From Streptococcus oralis (GTDB lineage Bacteria > Bacillota > Bacilli > Lactobacillales > Streptococcaceae), in assembly GCF_024399415.1 (NCBI RefSeq), contig NZ_CP029257.1, forward strand, positions 1,263,501-1,327,500: a stretch of 64,000 nucleotides of DNA, in the 5' to 3' direction. Below the pieces are notes generated by a model. That model made no database searches and was not told the origin of the DNA. It saw only the letters and a list, made by a program, of their open reading frames with translations. The position numbers and the translations under genes are program-made. The number at the start of each line of letters is the position of its first letter. Within the stretch, counting starts at the first letter, position 1. Positions 35,160 through 43,541 of the stretch are shown in pieces.

Positions 35160-35650
35160 TTTTTTAATTTCTGATAGGCCAAACGTTCCCCATCAACTGG
35201 AACCTTACCAACCTGTTGAAAGCCTAGCTTTTCAAAGATATGCTGCATAACCTTGTTTTCTGCATGCGTATCTGAACGAAAATCTAGATAATCAAAACCT
35301 TCAATCAAGCCTTCTAGGAAAGTCTGAGCAACTCCTTGTCCTTGGACATCTGCTGCCACAGCGATACGGTGAAAGACCAGATATTCTGATTCTCCCCCCT
35401 GCCAACTTCCTTCATAAATGCCTTCATAGGATTTCTCTGGACTCTTGGTCACAGCAGCATAGGCTAGTAGTTCTCCTTCTTCCAAGGCCACATAGGCTTG
35501 ACCTGAGATGATATCATCGATAATGATATCGGCATTTGGATAGCCATTTTGCCACTGGTCGCTACCAGACTTGGCTAAGCACTTTTTAGCATTCTCCATC
35601 ACCTGCATAATCGCATCTACTTCATTTGGAAAAGCTAAACGAATCTCCAT
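35156..35650 (-). CDS. GNAT family N-acetyltransferase
   Basis: 164 aa. The acetyl-CoA loop is RIAVAADVQGQGVAQTFLEGL (about 100-120, Q/RxxGxA type). The C-terminal KLGFQQVGKVPVDG stretch is typical of the fold. The acceptor is unknown. It is coupled to ogt downstream, but that does not tell its substrate. Confidence 0.85.
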   Translation of the reverse strand: MEIRLAFPNEVDAIMQVMENAKKCLAKSGSDQWQNGYPNADIIIDDIISGQAYVALEEGELLAYAAVTKSPEKSYEGIYEGSWQGGESEYLVFHRIAVAADVQGQGVAQTFLEGLIEGFDYLDFRSDTHAENKVMQHIFEKLGFQQVGKVPVDGERLAYQKLKK

Positions 35651-35784
35651 CTTTTCCCCTCATTTCTAACTATTTTCTCTCATCATAGCATAATTTAAAG
35701 CTTTCTACAAGCAGTTGAAACTTGACTTTTGTTTTTTATTATTTTATAATCTAGTTATCAAAACTAGATGGAAAGGAGTTGGAA

Positions 35785-36231
35785 ATGAATTCTAACTTTT
35801 CCTACCCAAAATGGGAAGACATTCCAAACATTGACCTCTATCTGGATCAGGTTTTGCTTTATGTCAATCAAGTCTGTGCCCCTATTTCTCCAGATAAAGA
35901 AAAGGGCCTGACCGCATCCATGGTCAATAACTATGTCAAACACGGTTACCTGACAAAGCCTGACAAGAAAAAATACCAACGCAAACAGATTGCCCGTTTG
36001 ATTGCCATCACCACTCTAAAGTCTGTCTTTTCGATCCAAGAAATCGCTCAGACACTGAATACTCTACAAACTCAAGCCAGTTCAGACCAGCTCTACGATG
36101 CTTTTGTGGACTACATGAACCATGGGATTGATCCAGATAATCCTATTATCCAAACCAGCTGTCAAACGGTTAAACTCTATCATCAAACTCTAGACTTAAT
36201 CCTTATCAAAGAAGAGGAGGAAATCCAATGA
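35785..36231 (+). CDS. DUF1836-like protein
   Basis: 148 aa from the ATG at 35785 with AAAGGAG 6 nt upstream. It has a MerR-like helix-turn-helix character (SMVNNYVKHGYLTKPDKKKYQRKQIARLIAI, seen as two helices with a basic turn), fitting the DUF1836 family. The rest is helical. It could be a DNA-binding regulator of the next gene, hemolysin III, with which it overlaps by 4 nt. A TATAAT box is present upstream. Confidence 0.75.
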   Translation: MNSNFSYPKWEDIPNIDLYLDQVLLYVNQVCAPISPDKEKGLTASMVNNYVKHGYLTKPDKKKYQRKQIARLIAITTLKSVFSIQEIAQTLNTLQTQASSDQLYDAFVDYMNHGIDPDNPIIQTSCQTVKLYHQTLDLILIKEEEEIQ

Positions 36232-36875
36232 ATACCAGTTTAAAACTCAGTAAAAAACTCAGTTTTGGAGAGGAGATTGCCAATAGCGTGACCCATGCTG
36301 TGGGTGCGGTTATCATGCTCATCCTACTCCCCATTTCATCCACCTATAGTTATGAAGCACACGGATTTTTATCATCTTTTGGCGTTTCTATCTTTGTTAT
36401 CAGTCTCTTTCTCATGTTCCTCTCATCAACCATTTACCACTCTATGGCCTACGGTTCGACCCACAAATACGTCTTGCGAATCATCGACCATTCTATGATT
36501 TACGTGGCTATCGCAGGCTCTTATACGCCGGTTGTATTGACTTTGATGAATAACTGGTTTGGCTATCTGATCATTGCCATTCAGTGGGGAACGACCATCT
36601 TTGGCATCCTTTATAAAATCTTTGCTAAAAAGGTCAATGAGAAATTCAGCCTTGCCCTTTACCTGATCATGGGCTGGTTGGTTCTGGCTATCATTCCTGC
36701 CATTATCAGTCAAACAACACCAATTTTCTGGAGTCTCATGGTAACTGGCGGACTCTGTTATACAGTTGGAGCTGGATTTTACGCTAAGAAAAAACCTTAT
36801 TTCCACATGATTTGGCATCTCTTTATCCTAGCAGCATCTGCACTCCAATATATCGCGATTGTTTATTACATGTAA
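36228..36875 (+). CDS. hemolysin III family (YqfA/PAQR) membrane protein
   Basis: 215 aa with seven membrane segments. The family's conserved polar residues are seen in EEIANSVTHAVGAVI, SSTIYHSMAYG and DHSMIYVAIAGSY, with HMIWHLFILAASALQY near the end; the histidines are the metal-site residues of the PAQR fold. The cytolytic name comes from Bacillus; here the function is unknown, perhaps membrane lipid sensing or hydrolysis. It is coupled to the DUF1836 gene. Confidence 0.9.
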   Translation: MNTSLKLSKKLSFGEEIANSVTHAVGAVIMLILLPISSTYSYEAHGFLSSFGVSIFVISLFLMFLSSTIYHSMAYGSTHKYVLRIIDHSMIYVAIAGSYTPVVLTLMNNWFGYLIIAIQWGTTIFGILYKIFAKKVNEKFSLALYLIMGWLVLAIIPAIISQTTPIFWSLMVTGGLCYTVGAGFYAKKKPYFHMIWHLFILAASALQYIAIVYYM

Positions 36876-36906
36876 AAAAGTTGAGAATCTTTTCTCAACT
36901 TTTTTC
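36874..36906. terminator. bidirectional terminator between hlyIII and pdxT
   Basis: AAAAAAGTTGAGAA, TCT, TTCTCAACTTTTTT, between converging genes. Confidence 0.93.
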
Positions 36907-37476
36907 TTTACACATATTGATAAAATACTGGTGCAAGCGAACATCATCTGTCAATTCTGGATGAAAAGAGGTTACCAGCATATTCTGTTCTTGCGCAGCA
37001 ACGATTTGATCATCAACTGTTGCTAGAATTTCTACACCCTCTCCAACACTGCTGATAATCGGTCCACGGATAAAAGTCATGGGAATCTGACCGACTCCCT
37101 TACATTCTGCCTCTGTATAGAAGCTTCCTAGTTGGCGTCCATAAGCATTGCGCTCAACCACTATATCCATGGTTCCAAGATGACTTTCTTCCTGAGAAGT
37201 GATTTCCTTAGCCAGCAAAATCAAACCGGCGCAGGTTCCAAAGACTGGGAGTCCAGATAAAATAGCTTCTCGGATGGGAAGCAGCATGTTCTGGTCACGC
37301 AAGAGCTTGCCCATGGTTGTAGACTCCCCACCAGGTAATATCAAACCCGCCAAGTCACTCTGATGTTTCTGAAAATCATCTAAATTTCTGATTTGGACAC
37401 TAGCGACTCCTAGTTTATCTAGCACTTTTTCATGCTCTGCAAAGGCACCTTGCAAGGCTAATATTCCGATTTTCAT
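36895..37476 (-). CDS. pdxT: pyridoxal 5'-phosphate synthase glutaminase subunit
   Basis: 193 aa class I glutamine amidotransferase. The active Cys is in [12 protein letters not shown] (about C79), the oxyanion GGES in [11 protein letters not shown], and the His/Glu pair in [10 protein letters not shown] (about 170-173). It splits glutamine and channels ammonia to PdxS. It starts one base after pdxS ends. Confidence 0.96.
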   Translation of the reverse strand: MKIGILALQGAFAEHEKVLDKLGVASVQIRNLDDFQKHQSDLAGLILPGGESTTMGKLLRDQNMLLPIREAILSGLPVFGTCAGLILLAKEITSQEESHLGTMDIVVERNAYGRQLGSFYTEAECKGVGQIPMTFIRGPIISSVGEGVEILATVDDQIVAAQEQNMLVTSFHPELTDDVRLHQYFINMCKEKS

Positions 37477-38352
37477 CTATTTTCCTCGCTCAGCCATGAG
37501 AATTTGGATTTCATTCTCATTAATTCCAACCATGGCTTCCCCTAGATCTTCAGAGATTTGAGCTAGAATTTGAGGATTTTGATAATTGGTTACAGCTTTA
37601 ACAATAGCACTTGCTCGTTTAACAGGATCGCCTGACTTGAAAATACCTGAACCGACAAAGACGCCCTCTGCCCCCAATTGCATCATCAGCGCAGCATCTG
37701 CTGGCGTTGCCACACCTCCAGCTGCGAAGTTTACAACTGGTAATTTTCCATGTTCATGGACGTATTGGACCAATTCAACAGGGACTTGCAAGTCCTTGGC
37801 AGCCACATAAAGTTCATCCTCACGGAGATTTTGAATACGGCGAATTTCCTGATTCATCATACGCATATGGCGAACGGCTTGAACAATATCTCCTGTCCCC
37901 GGTTCTCCTTTTGTGCGAATCATAGAAGCTCCTTCAGCGATACGACGCAAGGCTTCACCCAAGTCCTTAGCTCCACAGACAAAAGGAACTTGAAATTCCT
38001 TCTTATCTACATGGAAACGATCGTCTGCTGGAGACAGCACTTCACTCTCATCGATATAGTCAATCTCAATAGCCTCTAAAATCTGAGCTTCAACAAAATG
38101 CCCGATTCTGACCTTGGCCATCACTGGAATGCTGACCGCTTCTTGGATTTCCTTAATCATCTTTGGATCGCTCATACGGGAAACCCCACCAGCTGCACGA
38201 ATATCAGCTGGAATCCGTTCCAAGGCCATCACAGCAGCCGCACCAGCAGCCTCTGCGATACGAGCCTGTTCAGGGTTTTGAACGTCCATGATAACCCCAC
38301 CTTTGAGCATCTGTGCCAAGTTTTTATTTAGTTCATAACGATTTTCAGTCAT
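37477..38352 (-). CDS. pdxS: pyridoxal 5'-phosphate synthase lyase subunit
   Basis: 291 aa, TIM barrel. The two key lysines are in [13 protein letters not shown] (about K82) and in the loop around [11 protein letters not shown] (about K150). It makes PLP from ribose-5-phosphate, glyceraldehyde-3-phosphate and ammonia in the PdxST dodecamer. It is first in the pdxST operon. The promoter at 38392-38420 lies about 35 nt from a BOX element. Confidence 0.97.
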   Translation of the reverse strand: MTENRYELNKNLAQMLKGGVIMDVQNPEQARIAEAAGAAAVMALERIPADIRAAGGVSRMSDPKMIKEIQEAVSIPVMAKVRIGHFVEAQILEAIEIDYIDESEVLSPADDRFHVDKKEFQVPFVCGAKDLGEALRRIAEGASMIRTKGEPGTGDIVQAVRHMRMMNQEIRRIQNLREDELYVAAKDLQVPVELVQYVHEHGKLPVVNFAAGGVATPADAALMMQLGAEGVFVGSGIFKSGDPVKRASAIVKAVTNYQNPQILAQISEDLGEAMVGINENEIQILMAERGK

Positions 38353-38391
38353 TTCTTAATCCTCATCATTTGTATTGGTAGCTACCATTTC

Positions 38392-38420
38392 ATTTTAAGC
38401 CATATTAGAATGAAGTACAA
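38392..38420 (-). promoter_or_regulatory. pdxST promoter
   Basis: Minus strand TTGTAC (38415-38420), 17 nt, TAAAAT (38392-38397). Confidence 0.72.
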
Positions 38421-38454
38421 GATAAAAAAAGGATAATTGTATGGGTACAGATTG

Positions 38455-38606
38455 ATACTCAATGAAAATCAAAGAGCAAACTAGGAAGCTAGCCGCAGGT
38501 TGCTCAAAGCACTGCTTTGAGGTTGTAGATAGAACTGACGAAGTCAGTAACATATATACGGTAAGGCGAAGCTGACGTGGTTTGAATTTGATTTTCGAAG
38601 AGTATA
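38455..38606 (-). repeat. BOX element (boxA-boxB-boxC)
   Basis: On the minus strand it starts TATACTCTTCGAAAATC and ends GATTTTCATTGAGTAT, the known ends of streptococcal BOX repeats. The interior has the boxA primer-like sequence (ACGTCAGCTTCGCCTTACCG), then CTGACTTCGTCAG and GCAGTGCTTTGAGC. The length of 152 bp fits one A, one B and one C unit. It sits between the nox terminator and the pdxST promoter. Confidence 0.93.
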
Positions 38607-38610
38607 ACTA

Positions 38611-38645
38611 AAAAACTATCTGACCTTAACCTAAGGCCAGATAGC
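38611..38645 (-). terminator. nox terminator
   Basis: On the minus strand CTATCTGGCCTTAGGTTAAGGTCAGATAG (one mismatch in the stem) is followed by TTTTTTAG. Confidence 0.88.
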
Positions 38646-38655
38646 TCGTCAATTT

Positions 38656-40035
38656 TTATTTTTCAGCTGTAAGTGCAGCCATTGTAATGTAATTGTATGG
38701 TTTGTTAAAGTGTGGCAAGAAGAAGAGATCTGTCAAGGCCAATTTATCGATTGTTACATGCTCTTGGATAGCAAGTGAGAACATGTGGATTCCCATACTG
38801 ATAGCTGCATCATGTGAAACCATTTGTGCACCAAGGATTTCGCGGCTGTCTTTATCAAAAACAATCTTGATGGCAACTTCGTGGTTGTCATGTTTGATAA
38901 ATTCTGGTTTTTGAAGATCGTTAAAGCCAGTTTCAGTTGCATTATAGCCTGCAGCTTTGGCTTTTTCAAGAGTCAAACCAGTCGAAACCATGTGAAGACC
39001 GTAGATAGAAATACCGTTTGATCCTTGTACACCAATTCCTTCCAATTCATGTCCACAAGCATTGTAAGCACCAACGATACCAGTACGTACAGCGTTAGAT
39101 GCAAGAGCGATGTAGCTAGTGTCTTTACGAGCATTGTCATAAACAGTTGCACAGTCACCAACAGCGTATACACCTGGGATAGATGTTTCTTGTTTCTTAT
39201 CTACAAGGAAGGCACCGTTACGGAAGAGTTCAATCTTACCATCAGCAAGAGCTGTGTTTGGACGGAAGCCAACAGCAAGAACCACCATATCTACATCAAA
39301 TGTTTCTTTGTCTGTTACCAAGCGTTCAACTTTTCCATCACCTTGGATGGCTTTAACTGTTTGACCAAGAGCCAAGCGGATGTTGTGGTCTTCCAAGTTC
39401 TTCGCCATCATTTGAGTGAAGTCTTTATCATAGTAGCCGTTCAAGACTGTGTCTACGATATCGACAAGTACCACTTCTTTTCCAAGACGCTCAAAGGCTT
39501 CTGCAAGTTCAACACCGATGTAACCACCACCAACAACGGCAATGCGCTCAAGGTGTTTGCTCTTGTCTTCAAGTTTTTCAATAACTTCTTCAGCGTTTTG
39601 GTACAATTTAACAAATTGTACATTTTCAAGAGTCGCTTTGAATTCGCGGTTGCCCTTAACGATTTCAACACCTTCGATTGGAGGCAAGATTGGAGTTGAA
39701 CCAGTTGCAAAGATCAATTTATCATAAGACTCTTTGTGCTCTTTTCCTTCAACTTCTGCAGTCACAACTTTGTTATCGTAGTCAATTGAAAGAACTGGTG
39801 AGTTCATGTAAACTTTAGCACCTTTTGCTTCCAATTTTTCTTTATCAGAGTAGAAGAGACCTTCTGGGCCGTCAATTTGTTCCCCGATCCAAAGCGCCAT
39901 TCCACAACCAAGGAATGAAATATTTGAGTTTTGATCAAATACTACGATTTCGTTCTCATGACCGAAGTTGTCCAACATGGTATTAATACAAGCTGTACCA
40001 GCGTGGTTAGCACCAACTACAACGATTTTACTCAT
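38656..40035 (-). CDS. nox: water-forming NADH oxidase
   Basis: 459 aa flavoprotein of the pyridine nucleotide-disulfide family. FAD site [14 protein letters not shown] at the start; redox cysteine in [13 protein letters not shown] (about C44, the residue that forms a sulfenic acid). The NADH site is [19 protein letters not shown] (about 165-183), the second FAD motif GVYAVGDCA. It reduces oxygen to water with four electrons and regenerates NAD+; in pneumococcus it matters for aerobic growth, competence and virulence. The promoter overlaps a perfect cre site, so it should respond to CcpA. Confidence 0.96.
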   Translation of the reverse strand: MSKIVVVGANHAGTACINTMLDNFGHENEIVVFDQNSNISFLGCGMALWIGEQIDGPEGLFYSDKEKLEAKGAKVYMNSPVLSIDYDNKVVTAEVEGKEHKESYDKLIFATGSTPILPPIEGVEIVKGNREFKATLENVQFVKLYQNAEEVIEKLEDKSKHLERIAVVGGGYIGVELAEAFERLGKEVVLVDIVDTVLNGYYDKDFTQMMAKNLEDHNIRLALGQTVKAIQGDGKVERLVTDKETFDVDMVVLAVGFRPNTALADGKIELFRNGAFLVDKKQETSIPGVYAVGDCATVYDNARKDTSYIALASNAVRTGIVGAYNACGHELEGIGVQGSNGISIYGLHMVSTGLTLEKAKAAGYNATETGFNDLQKPEFIKHDNHEVAIKIVFDKDSREILGAQMVSHDAAISMGIHMFSLAIQEHVTIDKLALTDLFFLPHFNKPYNYITMAALTAEK

Positions 40036-40073
40036 AGAAAAATTCCTACCTTTAATTTTTGATTTACCTTTCT

Positions 40074-40102
40074 AGTATATCATTTACTGTTAGCGTTTAC
40101 AA
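40074..40102 (-). promoter_or_regulatory. nox promoter
   Basis: Minus strand TTGTAA (40097-40102), 17 nt, TATACT (40074-40079). Confidence 0.82.
40088..40101. promoter_or_regulatory. perfect cre site on the nox promoter
   Basis: TGTTAGCGTTTACA fits TGWNANCGNTNWCA at every fixed position and covers the nox -35 box and half of the spacer. Confidence 0.88.
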
Positions 40103-40223
40103 GGCATTTGCTCAGAATTCTCTTTTTTTCAGAAAAAAATACACTTAACATTGATAAATCCAATTTTTCTATCGTTTTCATATTAATTTTGAGCATATTT
40201 CTTGACTTTTTGTCAAAATTCAT

Positions 40224-40252
40224 TTGTGAAAACGCTGACTTTATGATATGCT
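40224..40252 (+). promoter_or_regulatory. apbE cluster promoter
   Basis: TTGTGA (40224-40229), 17 nt, TATGCT (40247-40252). It opens divergently to nox. Confidence 0.72.
40227..40240. promoter_or_regulatory. cre site on the apbE promoter
   Basis: TGAAAACGCTGACT fits the cre consensus except for the last base. It overlaps the -35 box and spacer, mirroring the nox side. Confidence 0.7.
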
Positions 40253-40342
40253 AGATACATGGAAAGAAAATGTAAGGGGTTTAATTTTTCTTTAACGACC
40301 TTATATTGAATGATTTCCTATAAAGAGAAAGGAGCTGGTAGC

Positions 40343-41272
40343 TTGCCTCTTCATTCACGTTCTGAACGGCTAATGGGAACAACTATCACGATTTCATTAG
40401 TAGATGAACAGGCTGATTGCCTACTTCAAGGAGCCTTTGATTTGCTCAAGGAGCTCGAATACCGCTTCAACGCCAATAGTCAAGAATCCGAACTAATGGA
40501 AATCAACTACCAGGCTGGAATCGCACCTGTTAAGGTTCATCCTGACCTATTTGAGCTGATTGCTCTTGGACTTGATCATAGTCTAGCTCCATCTAGCCAT
40601 CTAAACATCAGCATTGGCCCCTTGATTCAAACCTGGCGAATCGGATTTGCAGATGCACGGCTTCCAGACTCTAAAGAAATCGAAGCTGTCTTATCTCTAG
40701 TTGACCCGCATTTTATCAAGTTGGATCCGACTAGCTCTACTGTCTTTTTAGAGAAGAAAGGAATGAAGCTTGATTTAGGTTGTTTAGCCAAGGGCTATAG
40801 TGCAGATAAGGTTGCCCAGTATTTGAAAGAACACGGTGTCACCTCTGCCCTGATCAATCTCGGAGGAAATATCCTCACCATCGGGAACAACCAAGCCAAA
40901 GAAGGGAAAGCCTGGCAGATTGGGATTCAAGATCCGCGAAATCCTCGTGGCAATCATCTCCTAACCATTCCTGCTTCTAACAAATCCGTTGTCACTTCAG
41001 GTATCTATGAACGCCACCTGACAGTAGATGGAAAAGACTATCACCATATCTTTGATAGTGAGACAGGATTTCCTGTCGAAACCGATCTCGCTAGCCTAAC
41101 GATTATCTCTGATAAATCCGTTGATGGTGAGGTATGGACAACGCGCCTTTTCGGAGAACGAAGCGCTTCTATCCTCTGGCAAGTCGAAAGTATAGATGGA
41201 ATTGAAGCCATCCTCATCGACAAAGAGGGACGCCTTGCATGTTCTTCAGGCCTTCAAAATTGTATTATGTAA
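40343..41272 (+). CDS. apbE: FAD:protein FMN transferase (ApbE), cytosolic type
   Basis: 309 aa from a TTG at 40343 with AAAGGAG 8 nt upstream; an ATG 33 nt earlier has no site. Family motifs in order: ERLMGTTITI, the RFNANSQESELMEIN stretch, LDLGCLAKGYSADKVA, SALINLGGNI, SVVTSGIYER and YHHIFDSETGFPV. The enzyme takes FMN from FAD and joins it to a Ser or Thr of a target protein. There is no signal peptide or lipobox, so it should act inside the cell. Its target is probably the protein at 41914-43158, which ends in two flavinylation motifs, two genes downstream. Confidence 0.92.
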   Translation: MPLHSRSERLMGTTITISLVDEQADCLLQGAFDLLKELEYRFNANSQESELMEINYQAGIAPVKVHPDLFELIALGLDHSLAPSSHLNISIGPLIQTWRIGFADARLPDSKEIEAVLSLVDPHFIKLDPTSSTVFLEKKGMKLDLGCLAKGYSADKVAQYLKEHGVTSALINLGGNILTIGNNQAKEGKAWQIGIQDPRNPRGNHLLTIPASNKSVVTSGIYERHLTVDGKDYHHIFDSETGFPVETDLASLTIISDKSVDGEVWTTRLFGERSASILWQVESIDGIEAILIDKEGRLACSSGLQNCIM

Positions 41273-41290
41273 AAAGAGAAAGGAAATCTC

Positions 41291-41896
41291 ATGCTAAAAC
41301 TTATTGCCATTGTTGGAACGAACTCTAAACGTTCTACAAACCGCCAATTGCTCCAATACATGCAAAAACACTTTGCAGATAAAGCTGAAATTGAACTCGT
41401 TGAAATTAAGGACATTCCTGTTTTCAACAAACCAGCAGATAAACTTCTTCCTGCTGAAATTCTTGAAATTGCTGCTAAAATTGAAGCATCTGATGGTGTC
41501 ATTATCGGTACTCCTGAGTACGACCACTCTATCCCTGCAGTTTTGATGAGCGCTCTTGCTTGGCTATCTTACGGTATCTACCCACTTTTGAACAAACCAA
41601 TCATGATCACTGGTGCTTCTTACGGTACACTTGGTTCATCTCGTGCCCAATTGCAACTTCGTCAAATCTTGAATGCTCCTGAAATCAAGGCAAATGTTCT
41701 TCCAGATGAATTCTTGCTCTCACACTCTCTTCAAGCATTTAACCCAAGTGGCGACTTGGTTGACCTTGACGTCATCAAGAAATTGGATGCCATCTTTGAT
41801 GACTTCCGTATCTTTGTGAAAATTACTGAAAAATTGCGCAATGCACAAGAATTGCTTCGCAAAGATGCTGAAGAATTTGACTGGGAAAATTTGTAA
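41291..41896 (+). CDS. NAD(P)H-dependent FMN reductase-like flavoprotein
   Basis: 201 aa, flavodoxin-like FMN_red fold. The phosphate loop is VGTNSKRSTNRQ (about 9-20), and the flavin-ring loop is IIGTPEYDHSIPAVL (about 72-86) with ITGASYGTLGSSRAQLQLRQ after it. It is a soluble oxidoreductase likely to pass electrons from NAD(P)H through bound FMN. It is about 45-50 percent alike, by eye, to the N-terminal part of the next gene product, so the two arose by duplication. It lies 18 nt after apbE. Confidence 0.9.
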   Translation: MLKLIAIVGTNSKRSTNRQLLQYMQKHFADKAEIELVEIKDIPVFNKPADKLLPAEILEIAAKIEASDGVIIGTPEYDHSIPAVLMSALAWLSYGIYPLLNKPIMITGASYGTLGSSRAQLQLRQILNAPEIKANVLPDEFLLSHSLQAFNPSGDLVDLDVIKKLDAIFDDFRIFVKITEKLRNAQELLRKDAEEFDWENL

Positions 41897-41913
41897 GATA
41901 GGAGACCGAAAGA

Positions 41914-43158
41914 ATGAAATTTGTTGGACTTGTTGGATCAAACTACGATCAATCATATAACCGCAAACTCTTGGAATTTATTCGTCGCAATTTCAAATTC
42001 AAATTTGAATTAGAAGTCCTTGAAATTGACGAAGTTCCAATGTTTAACCAAGACGAAAAATGGGACGAAAGCTTCCAATTGCGTTTCTTGTATAACAAGA
42101 TTACACGTGCTGATGGTGTCATTATCGCTACTCCTGAGCACAACCACACTATCTCAGCTTCACTCAAATCTGTACTCGAATGGCTTTCATACGAAGTTCA
42201 TCCATTTGAAAACAAACCTGTTATGATTGTGGGAGCATCATACTATGACCAAGGAACATCACGTGCCCAAGTTCACCTTCGTAAAATCCTTGATGCTCCA
42301 GGTGTTAATGCCTACACGCTTCCAGGTAACGAATTCCTTCTTGGTAAAGCCAAAGAAGCTTTTGATAACAATGGAAACATCACCAACGAAGGAACTGTTA
42401 AATTCCTTGAAACTTGCTTAGATAACTTTGTTAAATACGTAGGAGTCGTTTCGAAATTGAAAAAACCAAAACCAATCGAACCAGAAGACTTGGATTGTGG
42501 AAAACCAATTGCTACAACCATTACTGAAGTTGATCCTGACGATCCAGAATGGGTAGAAAAAGTTGCAGCAATCACTGGAGCTGTTTCTGGTGATACCTAT
42601 GTCAAACTGGACCACGGTATCCTTACAGTTAACCAAATCGATATGTTCTTGAAAGCTATGCCATTTGAATTGACATACGCTGACGACAACAACCAATTCC
42701 TCTACTACAACAACGCTCACCAAGATCCAGACACCATGTTTGCTAAACGTGTACCACCTCAATCAGGTAGCCGTATGTCGACTGTTCATGGTTCTCTTCC
42801 ACCAGCACGTATGAAGAATGTAGAGTGGGTTATCGGAACACTTCGCAACGGAAACCAAGAATACGTCCGTACGATCGTTCCAGGTTCTCCTGCAGGTGTC
42901 ATCAACACACACAACTACCAAGCAATGTACTATCCTGATGGATCATACGCTGGTATCAATGAAATTGTCTTTAACTTCCAACCATGGCTTGACTGGTACC
43001 TAAAAGAGACTGGTCAACGTTTGGTGGGTGGTAGCGGACCATTTGCCCCTGCTGCTGGAGGTCATGGAGACGCCGATGCTACTTCTGGTGCTTCTGATTC
43101 AGGTGATGCTGGAGGCCACGGTGGTGACGCTGACGCTACTTCTGGTGCAAGCAACTAA
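41914..43158 (+). CDS. FMN reductase/PAS-like fusion with two C-terminal flavinylation tags
   Basis: 414 aa. Residues 1-180: FMN_red flavodoxin-like domain (GLVGSNYDQSYNRK, IIATPEHNHTISASL, VGASYYDQGTSRAQ). Residues 181-235: linker. Residues about 235-360 resemble the PAS-type domain at the C-terminus of DUF438 proteins (LTVNQIDMFLKAMPFELTYA, later VHGSLPPARM and RNGNQEYVRT). Residues 375-414: Gly/Asp/Ala tail with DADATSGAS twice (386-394 and 405-413). DxxSGA(S/T) is the ApbE target motif, with FMN carried on the last Ser/Thr. So it may bear two covalent FMN groups plus one bound FMN. It is in one operon with apbE (18-nt gaps). The redox partner is unknown. Confidence 0.85.
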   Translation: MKFVGLVGSNYDQSYNRKLLEFIRRNFKFKFELEVLEIDEVPMFNQDEKWDESFQLRFLYNKITRADGVIIATPEHNHTISASLKSVLEWLSYEVHPFENKPVMIVGASYYDQGTSRAQVHLRKILDAPGVNAYTLPGNEFLLGKAKEAFDNNGNITNEGTVKFLETCLDNFVKYVGVVSKLKKPKPIEPEDLDCGKPIATTITEVDPDDPEWVEKVAAITGAVSGDTYVKLDHGILTVNQIDMFLKAMPFELTYADDNNQFLYYNNAHQDPDTMFAKRVPPQSGSRMSTVHGSLPPARMKNVEWVIGTLRNGNQEYVRTIVPGSPAGVINTHNYQAMYYPDGSYAGINEIVFNFQPWLDWYLKETGQRLVGGSGPFAPAAGGHGDADATSGASDSGDAGGHGGDADATSGASN

Positions 43159-43164
43159 GAAACC

Positions 43165-43194
43165 AAAAAGGAGCCAAATGGTTCCTTCTTTTTT
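43165..43194 (+). terminator. terminator of the apbE cluster
   Basis: AAGGAGCC, AAAT, GGTTCCTT then CTTTTTT. Confidence 0.88.
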
Positions 43195-43202
43195 ATTGAA
43201 AA

Positions 43203-43240
43203 AGAAAAGGGGCTTGTAAATCATCTACAAACCCCTTTCA
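43203..43240 (-). terminator. terminator of the glyS-DUF896 transcript
   Basis: On the minus strand AAAGGGG and TTGTA pair with TACAA and CCCCTTT, followed by TCTTTTTC. Confidence 0.85.
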
Positions 43241-43242
43241 TT

Positions 43243-43500
43243 TTATGAGTTGGGATCATCTAAACTACGCCCATGCAAACCTTTTTCACGTTGTACCTGA
43301 CGTAGTTTTTCTGGTGTGACGTCATTTCCTTCCTCATCCACAATTTTAATTCCTTCAATGTGGTGACGAACAGAACGACGATAGCCTTCGATGTACTCCT
43401 CACGAAGTTTAGCTTGTTCCACTTTTTCAGCAGAAGTTAAACCTTCTGTTTTTTTCTTTTTAGCAAGCTCGTTAATACGAGCGATTTTTTTCGGATCCAT
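43243..43500 (-). CDS. DUF896 family protein (YnzC-like)
   Basis: 85 aa, two helices rich in Lys and Glu. The family signature [21 protein letters not shown] and [19 protein letters not shown] is present. YnzC of Bacillus is a small helical SOS-linked protein of unknown action. Here it follows glyS by 41 nt and is probably in the glyQS transcript. Confidence 0.9.
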   Translation of the reverse strand: MDPKKIARINELAKKKKTEGLTSAEKVEQAKLREEYIEGYRRSVRHHIEGIKIVDEEGNDVTPEKLRQVQREKGLHGRSLDDPNS

Positions 43501-43541
43501 TTCTTCTCCTTTGTGATAAGATACAGTCCGTTCGACTGAGT

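Noticed and set aside
39025..39699. 224-aa open frame antisense to nox on the plus strand
   Set aside because: It lies fully inside the nox gene on the opposite strand, has no ribosome site, and its composition (Ser/Thr/Val/Phe/Cys rich) is that of a reversed coding strand.
40202..40216. TTGAC/GTCAA inverted repeat as a Rex or Fnr site
   Set aside because: It does not fit the Rex (TTGTGA-type) or Fnr consensus closely enough; noted only as a possible extra operator.
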